Source: Kingdonia uniflora (taxonomy: Eukaryota; Streptophyta; Magnoliopsida; Ranunculales; Circaeasteraceae). From it: DNA of 64,000 bases. The translations under genes and the position numbers were made by a program. Under the pieces are notes generated by a model. That model was not told where the DNA came from. It saw only the letters and a list, made by a program, of their open reading frames with translations, and did no database searches. This document shows positions 21,906-33,241 of the stretch, piece after piece. Positions within the stretch are counted from its first letter, which is position 1, and each line of letters starts with the position of its first letter. Location: contig JACGCM010000750.1 of NCBI GenBank assembly GCA_014058105.1, forward strand, positions 1,364,001 through 1,428,000, read 5' to 3'.

Positions 21906-22626
21906 GCGTCTTATACTCAATTTCAATTTCTCGTTTTTGTTTTTTTTTTCAATTCCAAAAGTAAGATTCTTATCTCCATCCAATGTTAATTTTAAGCCAA
22001 TCAATGAAACTTTAAAGTTTTTTACAACATCTCTCTACTTACGTAAATTCAAGCACATTCTATTGATTAAAGCATAGATAATACTAGCTTTCAATCGATC
22101 TTATACCAGTTAAATAAAGGATAACACTTGGTTTGGCTGACTCTTCTAAATCTCTGTGATTGAAACAAATGTAGAAACTTGTTTTATATCAAAGACTCTA
22201 CCAAACATGAGCCTTCATCTACTTCAACTTGTTTGGGACATTATACCAGTTAAATCAAGGATAACACTTGGATTGGTTAACTCTACTAAATCTCTACGAT
22301 TGAAACAAATGTAGAAACTTGTTTTATATTAACGAATCTAATAGGCATAAGATAAAGGCAAAGGTAGTACTAGCCTTCGTCTCTTTCAATATGTCTGCAA
22401 CATTACTACAGTTAAATCAGGATTCACTTATTTTGACTAACTCAACCCATCTCTGCGATTAGAACAAATGTAAAAACTTGTTTTATATCAAAGAACCCAC
22501 TAAACATAAGATAAGGCAAATGTCATACAAGCTTTCATCTGTTTCAATATGTTTGCGACAAATACTATTTATTTTCAGGTCATATTACAATGGATTCTTT
22601 TTTGCTGTTGGGATGTTAGCCATACT
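21906..22626. repeat. Element B post-pol spacer with ~150-bp tandem repeats
   Basis: Three diverged copies of a unit containing CCAGTTAAATCAAGGATAAC and GTAGAAACTTGTTTTATAT begin at about 22102, 22239 and 22404. The block lies exactly between the 3' end of pol and the 3' end of the antisense gene. Element C has its own unrelated-looking tandem block in the same position. Confidence 0.75.
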
Positions 22627-25600
22627 TTACCCTTCAGCAGGATGTCGATCATAATTTAGTTCACTAGTTACAGCAACTCTGCCCTTTTCTATCTGATTAG
22701 CAAGTCGAGGGCTTAAATTTGTTTCCATGAAGGCCATGTAGTTCCCTTAATCTATATTTACTCTACAAATGCATCCCTTGTCAAACAAACTCTGGAATAA
22801 GGTATCTCGCTCTAACTCAAGTCTTTTTACTTCCTCTACAAAATATGCAATGGTCGACTTTAATAGGTCTACACGTAACGCATGTAATACAAGGATCCTG
22901 GAAAAGTGAGATCTTACCTTCTTGAGGCGTGACTCCAAAGTCGCATACAGTTTCTTTTGATGTACCATTTCCATTTATGCCCGAGCATCAAAAGCTATAT
23001 TATCTTCCAATTTTTTGATAAATTTAGCTGATTCAGCCTTATTAATGGCCTCTAGGTCCACCACCTGGGATCGGAGTCTCTCGATTTCTGTATTCAACTC
23101 TTCCCTGGCCGAAGTAACCCTTAACAAGTAATCTTTTTTCTTCATCAAAATTTCCTTTGCCCAAATTTCCCCTTCCAAGGCCTTCTCCCTGACAAGAGCA
23201 ACATCCAACTTGTGCTAGCATTCCCTAAAGTTTGTATTTGCTTTCTACACATGCCCTTGAATTTGAGCTACGTTACCTTCCAGCTCTCTAATTCAACATG
23301 ATAGACTAACTACATACTGTTAGACTATGGAAACTTTATCATCATTTCTACTCCTCCTCGAGCGCTCTCCAGCCGCGGCTTTCTTGACACGCGTTTTGGC
23401 TTGTGCCAATTTGGTCATCAATCGTGCCACCCTCTCATTTAAATCATAAGACTTTCGTTGCATCCCCCGAAACTCCATATCCTTGGCGGGTAGGGCTATA
23501 TGCATGTGTTCGGCTGCAGCTTCCAAAGCTGGTAGATTTTCTCGAGCCACCTTCAGCTCGTTATCGTTTTCAATCATTTTTTGTTTCAATCGATCTTTCA
23601 AGAGCCAGAATACGGTATTAAGCCATTTTAGCCTGCCTGCTCTTAACCATCAGCGCGTCAATCTAACATTAAAGCTTTGCGGAATGTTCTGTTATCTCTG
23701 CAAGGTTTTTTAGCCCCTTTTCAATTTTAGCATCTTTCTCCTCTATGTTACGAGTAAGGTCGACAGCAGTCTGGGTTACCTCAGTAAATTTGAAATACAC
23801 CTTTACATGCTGGTCTTCTCAGTCCTCATTTGCCTCCCTCATCCAATACAACTCCTCTACAAATTCTCGATTACATTGAAGCGCGCCATCTTCACGCGAG
23901 TGAACTGAGTCCAATTTAACCTGCACAATAATGATATATATATATATATCATTTCTAAAAAGATATCTGATTTCTAACATCTACTGTGTGCAACTACTTT
24001 TAGATTAAAGGTCGACGTACAATCTCTGATAGGTGCTCCATGACATGTATTTCAAAGTCTAAGGTACATGTTTTCTATATACTACTTTATCTAAATACTT
24101 TGAATTTTCCTATGCACTATATTTGCGTTATTTTCCTAAAATTGATAGCAAGTTTTTGGTCTGCCTCTACGCTCTATGTTATCTTATTTACTTGGTAAAT
24201 TTATATCAATATAGCATACAAGTCAGAAGGTCTATTCTGATCTAACCTGCAGCTCTGTTTGCGAAGACAGCAAGGCTGTAGAGATCTCTCTTTCCCTGGC
24301 AAGCTTGGTCTTTAGGTCTTTTATTCGGAGACTCATTTCTCTAAGTGCCTACAAGAGGGTTACAAAAAAAGAGCCCAGTCTATAGAAGTCTATTCAATAT
24401 GTACAAATCCAACAATTTACAAGACACTTCCAAAATGCTCATACAAAGTCATTTCTCTACCCTACCTTCTCATTCTCCCCCTCTGGGAGTTCGGTGTCAT
24501 TCCCTTGGTTGTCTAGCACCATCTGGAGGGAGACACCGTCTAGCCCATCAATAACTCCCACCGTAACCTCTTCCACTTCTTCATCATCACCCTCCTAAAC
24601 ATAAGTGTCTGCCTTAATGGCATCCTCCTCATCCTCAGAATATCCCTTCAACATCAGGTGGTGCCAAAGCCTTTCGCGCTCAAGATTTACTCTCACCTCT
24701 ACTTGTAGATGGCCAATTGTCACTATATGGGAAGCCTTCAGTGCCTCCAGCTTTTTTGCTTCCTTGAGAGCATCAGCCTTAGCTCGATCTACCTTCTTTT
24801 CAAGCTCAACCTTCACCTTCTTCAGCTTTGATTTTTCCTCCTCCACTCCGAGCCAAATCCCCTGTACCAAATGAGCAACCTGCAAAAAACAAATTAACCT
24901 CAGCGTGAGTTTGGATTGCAATAAATAAATATTTCACACGATCGAACATAAATACATACCATCTTGTTCATGTTCTCCTCTCCGTGAAGAGCCGCCAGCC
25001 TGGCCCTTTCCTCCACTTCTTTGAGATCGTCCTCAGCTGCAAGTCGCTCTTCAGCAACTTTTTCCTCTGACTTCCCCGAAGGTTTGATCCTTCTCATTTT
25101 CTCTTTACCGTCAACCTCACCACTTCCAGTGGTACCAGAGGTCGACGGACGCTTTAGCAATAGTTTTTTTGGAAATGTTTGAGCTAATTTACTCGACGCA
25201 ATAGACTCTGGATAAATCGAACTGTCTATTCTAGGGGTCTTGGCCACATTGATTCGACCTTCCCCACCAGTTCCTCTCTTCTTCCCATCATCAACGCCTG
25301 CTAACATCCTGGTCGATTGAGATTTTTAAACCTTTTTTGACTTACTCCTAACCCTTTTCTTCTTCTGCATCTTCGTCCAACAATAAATCTTCCCTCACCA
25401 CTTGGGGCTTCGGGCCTGCGATACACAACATTTTTATTATCAACAAAATGTTTATCAGTTCAAACATATCAATATTATACTTTATGCATTGTTATACTTA
25501 CTTTATTTTACAGTTCTAAACAGAAGATCCAAAGGTTCTTCATCATCTCTTAGAAGACAATTGCCTTTCACCCATATTATGTTATCAGTCCAGATGAGAC

Positions 25601-26816
25601 CTGCTGAATTTTGATCGAAGAAGCGACGTCGAGTTGCACTCGCACAAAAATATGCCCCACCACTGGCATGATAATTCTTTACCCCATAAAACTGTAATAC
25701 GTCCTTATGGGATATCCTCCTCACTTTGCCCTCATTCTCCCATTTTTTATTCAGATGATTGCAAACACTTATTACCTCCCACATGTTCCCGTTCAATTGA
25801 ATATGACATGCCCCAATCATATTAATAATCCCATTTGCCAAATTGGTAAGGGGAAGACTTAAACTATAATCTAATTGAGACAGGTAACGCAAGAAACCTT
25901 CTGAAAGATCACTCTGAACACTCCCATTAAAATATTCTAACGAGTTCGATTCATCTATACCCCTATCTCATTTTTCCTCCTCCAATTCGGCCAATAAATA
26001 AAATACTCTTCTCCAGTCGTTATAGTACACCCCCTAAACAGCCTACTGGCGTATTTAACATAGTTGCCCCATTTCCCTCTTAAAGCGGCATAGGCTTTAT
26101 AAAATTCTTTAAATACATCTGTACCGGGGGGGGGGGGGGTAGGCCACCAATTTACCAAGGAAACCTAGAAATTGTCCCAATCCTATTTCAACCTCACTAT
26201 CACACTCTACCGTCTGACCAGAGGTCGAAACCTCGTTAACAAACAAACTATCCATCTCAACTACAATTCTATAGGCAAAGTTTTTATCCTACACAAATAC
26301 CTCTCACATTCGACCTACATACAGGTTTAAGTATTTATCATTAGGTCATACATATCGATCATTCACATACAACATATATTTCATATATTCTGTCTATATG
26401 TCAAATTTTATAGGTTGATATAAATAGTGATTATTTTGAGATTTGCTTAAAACAGATCACGATTTACAACAAACACAACACGCGTCTCTACTAACCTTCA
26501 GTATCAGAATGAGAATCTGCAGTAGTGCAAAATCCTTCCATCACAACGCTGCTGTATAACCAGCTACGTAATTCAGTGCCTACAACTCTCTTCGACTGTT
26601 GATCACCCTCAGATAAAACCTTTCCAAATCCTCTGTAAATTTTTTGCGCTTCTCTTTCTGAGCTTTCTAAATTTTCAGAAGTTGAAAAACGTTTGAATGA
26701 TGAAGAAGAATCACTATTTATTCTTCTCTTTCTAACGACTGGCTGTTATTATGCTTCGTACGACCGGTCCTCAGTTTTAGAACTGTGGCGTCATTTCCAC
26801 TATCCATGTCAGACAT
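22627..26816 (-). pseudogene. Element B antisense extra gene (coiled-coil protein of Tat type)
   Basis: A spliced gene reads opposite to gag-pol. From ATG 26816 it opens MSDMDSGNDATVLKLRTGR, with an intron at about 26490-26290. It continues through 26290-25503, which holds a globular domain (GNMWEVISVCNHLNKKW, FYGVKNYHASGGAYFC, WVKGNCLLRDDEEPLDL). After a further intron, 25307-22627 encodes long charged coiled coil with a Lys-rich basic patch (FPKKLLLKRPSTSG). The globular part resembles the extra ORFs known from Tat elements, annotated as putative gypsy-type transposon proteins (Transposase_28-like); that assignment is from memory of the family. Several stops are present. Elements C, D and E carry relatives. 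Confidence 0.72.
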
Positions 26817-27185
26817 CTTATACCTTCTCAATAAAACCATCTTTCCATCATTACCCCTGCCCTCATATTTTAATATATTTTTATCTCATGTTTCCATATC
26901 TTTATCTGAGCTTCCCACACTTATGATGACTCATACTCACACGATATCAGATTTTAGCAGCTTTACATTAAAAACAAAACTAAAAGTTCCTACATTTTTT
27001 GAGTTCTTGTTTCTCATACTTATAGTGCTAATGACGTTATTTTCAAAGTTAACAAAAAAATTTATGTTATTCAAAATTTATTTATCAAACCAGTCTCAAA
27101 CGGCATTTGCAACTAAAGAGGATCAAATTGACTTCTATATTTTATGTTATATTCAACAACACTTACATTTATTTATGATAACACT

Positions 27186-27539
27186 TTACATATAATTATA
27201 TCTAAAATAGCCTTGATGACCTGGGTGACCATATCCGATAAGATTTCCTCTATCGATCAACACATCTTCAAATTCGATCTCCACCTCAGCAATCAATCCA
27301 TCCATCTCTTCTCGATCTGCAGGATCTCTCACCAATTCACGAAAACATACCTCATAAAAATTACGGGCATACTCAAGTTCTCTACCCCTTACACATAGTC
27401 CTTCAAGCTGATACTCCCTCACTGGCAATTCTGCATCATAACTAAACAATCCAAAAATCTTCTCCCGCACTTCAGCAATCTTTATGACCAATCGTCATTC
27501 AGCGGCATGAGAAATTCTCTAAGATCGAGTCCGCACCAT
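27186..27539 (-). pseudogene. Element B small antisense ORF 1
   Basis: Reads MVRTRS, a stop, a short stretch, another stop, then a clean frame with FGLFSYDAELPVREYQLEGL, RNFYEVCFRELVRDPAD and an acidic end. A TATA-like box (TGTATAAATAAGG on this strand, near 27576-27588) lies about 40 bp upstream. It shares start and motif spacing (LP, then EG, then NFY and Cys, then Leu and Pro) with the small ORF ahead of the MULE transposase at 11606-11304. Confidence 0.55.
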
Positions 27540-28459
27540 CCTAATATCTTCACCATATTAAAAAAATCATTCTACCCTTATTTATACATTTTTACTACAC
27601 ATTCCCCTCAAATCGTGATATTAACCTTATATCTCGTAGCAGAAAACCCAAAATCTTGAGAAAAACTAATTAGACCTATCCCTTCCCTCGAATTCATACG
27701 TTTTATTATTTTCCAGGTTGAGCTCATTCTATCCAGATTTCTTCTATCGACCTCTATTAGGTTAAATTTTTGTATTGCAGATTTCCTACAATTTTTCTCT
27801 CCCACATTTCTAGCACGTAGAACAACTCATACTTACATAACATCATAAATTTTTATACATATTTATCTTAGTCTGAATGTTACAATAACAATACTTTTGG
27901 TATTCATAAATTTCAATTCATTTTATACATTCGTCAAAGCATTTTTAGCTTGATTTCTATGAACTATTTCATATCTATATCAACATAAGTAATTGAATGA
28001 CAAATTTTATTCATATCAAAAAAAGATTACACATTTTTTTTTACAGATAACAAGTCCTTCAGTAACCCAACTTCAGGTATTTTACAGATAATAAGTTTTT
28101 TAGTGCTTTTGCAAGTAACAAGTTAATCATCACTCTGACATATCAAATCTTTCAGTTCATCCTGCTTTAGTGATCTTTCACCCTAATGCAAAGCAGAAAT
28201 TGGAGATAGCACAAAGCTTCCCTCACATGAATTTGGTCGAAGTCTAGTCAAACTTCAAATGAAACTATGCAAGCAGTAAACTCAGTGCTGGCACCAACTC
28301 TTCAAACTGAAGGTCTTATGAGCGTAAAGATGTGATGGAAATGCAAAAGCAAACTTCTACTTCTCGTCTTACTCCTCAACTTCTATCACTGCCTCTCCTA
28401 TAACTACCACCCCCGAAGAGTTGGCTGAGATTAAGAGGGCCTGACCTTAGAATCCATGG

Positions 28460-28774
28460 TGATACAAGAAATCAGCATAACTGTCCCACAACTATGCCTA
28501 TCCCTGCATAAGAATCCCCAACCTTGTCTTTCGCAAGAGTACGGAGACAAGCCCAAAGTTCCTTGCCTATTAAGATGACAACGTAAAACCTTCACTTACA
28601 GTAGAAATCCTCCTCAGCTTCAACCGCTTCATCTTTCGACATACCTTGATAAGTCGGAGGAACAGGAGTGGGTATCAACATCTTCAAGGATCGGTCGCCA
28701 AAGTATTTCAACTTCAACTGCTGTATTTCAGAAACAATCCTCTCTTAAAGGATCATCTTCCGAGTTTGCACCAT
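28460..28774 (-). pseudogene. Element B small antisense ORF 2
   Basis: Starts MVQTRK at 28774, has an early stop, then reads RIVSEIQQLKLKYFGDRSL, PPTYQGMSKDEAVEAEEDFY and a further stop. It looks like a second diverged copy of the small ORF at 27539-27186. Relatives in element C (45856-45511) share LKFFGDKKLDW. A TATA-like box stands about 65-75 bp upstream on this strand. Confidence 0.5.
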
Positions 28775-28838
28775 TTTCAATATTTTAGAAAATTTGACAA
28801 ATGACAAGGGTACTATACTTCAAAGATTTGATCAGGTA

Positions 28839-28851
28839 CTATTTATATAAC
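28839..28851 (-). promoter_or_regulatory. TATA-like box for element B antisense transcription
   Basis: GTTATATAAATAG reads leftwards about 65-75 bp before the small ORF at 28774 and 260 bp inside the 3' LTR. It is a plausible promoter for the antisense unit. Unverified by transcript data. Confidence 0.45.
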
Positions 28852-29100
28852 CCTACATTTATTGTACAAGTACATTTTTTCAAACGTCATCATTCATTAC
28901 AGATGTGACTCTTCAAATCATAACCGTCACATACATCAGCATCTACATCCTCATTTAATACACGTCATTTCCCCATAACCCGTGTAACTTCCATACAGTC
29001 AAACCCATCTTTACTCTATTTTAATTATCTAGAACTTCAGCCCAAATACCAATTACATACATATTATTTCTCAACCAAAGCCACTCATGACTTCGGTTGC

Positions 29101-29111
29101 GAGGGGGCGAT
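29101..29111 (+). other. Element B polypurine tract
   Basis: GAGGGGGCGAT directly precedes the 3' LTR and is the expected plus-strand primer. Confidence 0.75.
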
Positions 29112-29734
29112 TACATGGACCTTTCCCTTGATCTCACCTTAAATGGAGCTGTCACCAATTCGAATTACCTCCATCTCAGACTCACGTATTTTTAAACATA
29201 ACTTCTCCAGTCAACATTCCAGCCTACTCCACGAACTGGTGAAGAAAGTGGGTCAAACTTCAAATTAAAAAACCTTATCCAATCAAAGGCACCTGTCTCT
29301 CACGAACTTTTCAGTTACTCAGTTAACAGTCACTAACCACATTATTTGGAAAATGTGTTCCAACGTGATGAAGAGCTGCGGAGAAGGCCTATATAAAGAA
29401 AAAGTTCTGGGAGAGACAGTGACCGGAAAAATTAGATAAGGGATCATCAAGAAACTGCTTGTTCTAGATTCTCAGAAACATTCAAACTTCTTAGTTACAA
29501 GGTTCAAGCATTTCTATATCTAGAGATCACTTGCAATAATATATTCGCCTCAAGCAATAAAGATACTTTTACAAAATTCCTCCACTCGAGGTCGTGGTTT
29601 TTTAACCTATTCAGAGGTTTTCCACGCTAAAATCACATGTGTCATTTCTTTCTTCCATTACAATATTATCGCAGGTTCATTGGTGTGATAGCAAATTCCA
29701 AGCTATTTTGGGTTTACGAAATTTGGCTATTACA
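29112..29734 (+). repeat. Element B 3' LTR
   Basis: Begins TACATGGACC after the polypurine tract and ends TTGGCTATTACA. The same length as the 5' LTR, with the TATA box (CTATATAAAG) near 29389 and AATAAAG near 29556 conserved. Confidence 0.93.
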
Positions 29735-29739
29735 ATGGT
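29735..29739. repeat. 5-bp target-site duplication of element B (right)
   Basis: ATGGT follows the terminal ATTACA of the 3' LTR and matches 16177-16181. Confidence 0.85.
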
Positions 29740-29960
29740 TGTAGCTTCTTTTACCTTTTTTTTTAAAATTATTGTCTGTGTTCCCTTATTTTTGTAATGA
29801 AAACAAAGTATTTGTAGATTTCTTGATCGAAGGTATACAAAGGGAGACAAAAGGCTGCCTAGTAGTTAAGATTAGGACGAGTGGGTAGGATCAAGAAGGG
29901 GTACAGTATCTTGACTATTCAGATAAAAAAACCTGTCTCCTTGATTAGGCTTGATTGTTT

Positions 29961-29964
<4 letters not shown>

Positions 29965-30019
<55 letters not shown>
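29965..30019. repeat. (TA)n microsatellite
   Basis: About 27 uninterrupted TA units. Confidence 0.95.
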
Positions 30020-30020
<1 letters not shown>

Positions 30021-30023
30021 CTA

Positions 30024-30120
30024 CATAGATGATCGAGGGCTCAAAGAAATAACAAACGATCTAGATGATCGAGGGCTCGGTAAAAAATAAAAACGGTATA
30101 GATGCTCGAGGGTTCGGGCA
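30024..30120. repeat. Three ~38-bp tandem repeats
   Basis: The motif TAGATGATCGAGGGCTC occurs twice (near 30026 and 30062), and a third diverged copy (TAGATGCTCGAGGGTTC) is at about 30099. They directly follow the TA microsatellite. Confidence 0.85.
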
Positions 30121-30317
30121 AATAATGCACATATTTGAAAGACAAAATTTGATTAATATAACTATGTGATTGGCTTGAGTATTGTGGAAAGTACTGTGTG
30201 GCTTCGCCTACACAGATCTGACAGCTACAATTGCAGAGATGATATGTGGGACAGTGTATCTTGAGCAGTGCGCTGAGCAGACAATGATTAGAGTGAGTTT
30301 TGACAGGATAATGAACG

Positions 30318-30353
30318 CTAGCCACGTGGCAGGCTGGGTTGGTTCCACGTGTG
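30318..30353. promoter_or_regulatory. Paired G-boxes
   Basis: CACGTG occurs at 30323-30328 inside the imperfect palindrome GCTAGCCACGTGGCAGGC, and again at 30346-30351 (CCACGTGTGG). Their spacing and position, about 300 bp ahead of a TATA-like box at 30635, suggest an upstream control region for the + strand gene of element D. Confidence 0.35.
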
Positions 30354-30634
30354 GGAATAGTGATGAGATATCGGGTGTCAGTAGCTTTGTCGTCAAAGAA
30401 TTTGATTAGGGAGAACAATAGTTGAGTGTAAAAGTAATGATATTATGTTCATTTGAGATAGGTTGAAGGGTGAATGAGGAAGTTTGAAGCTAGTGAATGC
30501 ATAGTTGCTACACGCTGGCATTAGTAGGGGTATTTTTGTAAAAACATACCAAAAATTGTAGAGGGAAGTAGGAGAGGTAGTAGGGGTAGTGGTAATGATG
30601 GCAGTTTGAGGAAATCGATGCAGTTTAGTGGGAT

Positions 30635-30645
30635 GTATTTAAAAG
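30635..30645 (+). promoter_or_regulatory. TATA-like box of the element D extra gene
   Basis: TATTTAAAAGG is followed by a GA-rich leader and, further down, by the open frames at 31054-33241. Elements B and C have TATA-like boxes at comparable places before their antisense genes. Confidence 0.4.
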
Positions 30646-31173
30646 GAGAGAGAGAGAGGAAGTGGGTACAAAAATTAAGCATAGAAGAACAAAACCAACC
30701 ATTATTGTTCTGAGGAGAGGGAAGAACGCCATTGGTGCTGTGAGTTGGACGCCATTATTTCTTGAGTTGGTGCTGTGAACAGGACACCATTGTTGCGTAA
30801 TACTTTGTTGGTGCTGTAGACTCCATCGATGTAGTTAGGGCTTTTGACTGTTTATGTTGTGTCTATCTTCTCATCTTTTGTTAGGAGCAAGACTTGTTGT
30901 TCACCATTAATGGTATAGATGTGGTTGGGAAGGTAGTGGTTAAGAAAGCTGACTAAAAGATCTCCCAAGTTAAACTTCGAGTTGGTGGCAGTTGTGAAAG
31001 TAGAGTAGTCGGTGGTCGACTGGGAGTAGAATAGTAAGACTGCAATATGTCTGATGATTGATAGTAGTTTTTTTTGTAGTATCTGTGTGAACTTGGGTGT
31101 TTTAACTCAAACATCTCGAGCTAATCTTGTTCCCTCTTCTTTTACATGGTATTATGCGTACCGCGAGGCTTCA

Positions 31174-33241
31174 AAGATGAGGTTGATAGATGAGGATGAT
31201 GACGTGACAAATAAACCAAGCATATTTGGTCGAGAGGAGAGGTGTAGTGATATCAAAGAGTTATACATTGCGACCGACACACCACTGGCAGTGATGGTGC
31301 CTAATGTTAGTTCGGTGCGGTAAAGCCGATGGAGAATTCGGGTAATTGGGGAGAGTGACGAAGAGGAGGTGGAGGAGGAGGAGGAGAAGGAGGAGGTTGA
31401 AGTCAACCCTAGAGGGGGTGATGGTGGAGATGAAGAGGAGGAAAATGAGCGAAGTAGAAAAGGGACAGGCGGTAGGGGATCTTTTGTGGGAGATGTCTCA
31501 CCGCATAAGCAAGTTAGGCTTAGTCGACTCATGTTAAATCATGATCTAGTGAGGAAAGGTATTGTTCTGGTGCAATGTGGGTTAAAGTTTCCTTTTATTG
31601 ACGTACCTAGTGATGGGATGATGGTATTTCAGGGGAAAATTCGATTGGGAATGTAGTTAACCCTTCGACAGTTGGTGAAGGAGGTGCTGAATTTTTGGGA
31701 TGTGGCACCGTGTAAAATGAATGGGAATGTTTATGAAGCGATGAGGGCTATCGTGGGCTTAAATAGTGATTTGGTATGCGAAGGGAGGCTTGTGATTGAG
31801 TGGGTCGATGTGGTGTCGTTCTACTCGAAGAAGGGGAATAAAAGGGTGGAAATGTACCATATTCAGTGTCATTCGGAGAAGCCTTGGTTGTTTGACCTTT
31901 GTTCAACTGGTCATGGATGGGATAAGAACTTAGTAGCGGTGAAGGGCTATTTTGAATATGCAGATGATGAAGTAGTCTTGCTCTGACCCATAGTCAATTC
32001 AATACGAGTAAGTGTATGTTTAAGAATTTTGAATTGCGTTACTTCTACCATTGCTTGAATTTGAATATGTATTTAATGCAGATCCTGAGACTAGAGTGTT
32101 GCAAAATCCTCGGCATTACCTGGATGATTTGTTCAACGAGAGTGATGTGCAAATAAACAAAGTCTTTTGAAGGCTGAAGATATCAAGGAAGAGGTTGAAA
32201 AAGATGTATACGTTGTTCAAAGGACCTTTGACTGTAGCTAGACCTTCGAAGTGGAGAAAAAAGGCTGCCCCTCCTGAAATGGTAAGTGAGATGGATTATA
32301 GCAACTTGACGAGACTGAAGCCTGCCTTCACGTCAAGGACATGTCATGGGGCTACAACGGTGTTGGCTGAGATATGGGGGTGAGGCTCGAGCTGCCAAAA
32401 GGGAGTACAGCCGGTGCAATAGGGTAAAGGAAAAAGCATTGGTGATGGGTCGATTACTCAGGTGATGAGGGCGACGCCTCGAGAGAGGTATCATGATCAA
32501 ATGGAAGAAGAGTCTAACTCAGCCGAGGCCAGGCAACTTACTGCTGAACAAGAGGATGCTGCTCGAGCTACGGCCAAGTCGATGATGAACTTATGTGCCT
32601 TAAACCCAGAGGAAGTAGGGTGTCGGGCAGAGATGGTGTGACGCCAGGTATACATTATTACTAACCAGGAAATGAATTTGATTTGATAAACTTGCTAAAT
32701 GGGTGAAGTGTTTGTTATTGTGCAGATGCATGCTTGGCTAATTTCTTTTAAGAAGGCTCAAAAAGTGTTTGGTGAGAGGTTGAAAGAGTCAGTTGATGGA
32801 GAGGAGCTCACGAAGGGAGCCATCATGTCGCTGAACACCCGAGTTACTGAACTAGAGTGGGAAATGTTTCAAGCTTGAGCTGATGCGGCCAAGGAGAACC
32901 TGGCTATGGTCGAGCGGTATGAGGCGAAGGTGGCAAGGTTAAAGATGAAGCTGAGAGAGAATCATGCGCGGTTCCAGGCAGACTTCAACCAGGAGTACAA
33001 TGTGGCTTCGTCTTTGAAGCAATTCATAGATGAGTTGGGATGCGTTCTGGTAACCTTTGAACGCTACCCTTCGGAAGAGCTGCCCATTTCGGGTGTCAAG
33101 GGTGTGGTAGAAGCTGAGGGGATGGAACTGGTTCCTGTTGTGACCAGTGTAAAGAACGAGGAAGTCGCGCCTGTTGGGGAGACTCCTGGTACCGCTGGAA
33201 TTCCAATTCCTAGGAAGGGCCAAGGTAATCCCGTCGTGTAA
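31174..33241 (+). pseudogene. Element D extra gene (antisense to the element)
   Basis: Reading + from a Met at 31174 (MRLIDEDDDV), an acidic region near 31370-31450 is followed by a globular domain. That domain includes VKEVLNFWDVAPCKMNGNVY (31672 on), FYSKKGNKRVEMYHIQCHS and WDKNLVAVKGYFEYADDE. It is a relative of the globular domain in the antisense gene of element B. After an intron starting near 32006 come a basic linker, a segment with EQEDAARATAKSMMN, and a coiled-coil end (32725-33241). A few stops (31321, 31653, 31984, 32878) interrupt it. It is the least damaged of the extra genes here. Function unknown. Confidence 0.68.

Larger units (their letters stand above)
16182..29734 (+). mobile_element. 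Element B: complete Ty3/gypsy Tat-type retrotransposon
   Basis: A 13.55-kb element with LTRs of identical length (623 bp), a 5-bp target duplication, a primer-binding site, a polypurine tract, a gag-pol in the order protease, RT, RNase H, integrase, and a ~7-kb 3' region. The 3' region holds antisense genes. This architecture is typical of Tat/Ogre-type plant elements. Deletions in gag and RT and many stops show it is inactive. Its two LTRs differ at scattered positions, so the insertion is not recent. Confidence 0.93.
29740..30600. other. Unidentified flank between elements B and D
   Basis: No domain is recognised. It contains a (TA)n run, three short tandem repeats, two G-boxes and short open frames of no recognised family. 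It could be 3' noncoding or LTR sequence of element D, but no matching partner copy exists in the window. Confidence 0.4.

Noticed and set aside
29881..30090. Open frame with an Ile-Tyr repeat
   Set aside because: It is a translation of the TA microsatellite.
30182..30409. Open frame of 75 codons before element D
   Set aside because: No recognised domain, overlapping longer frame on the other strand, and the region has promoter-like motifs instead.
31152..31532. Ser/Pro-rich - strand open frame
   Set aside because: It is the shadow of the Glu-rich segment of the element D extra gene on the + strand.
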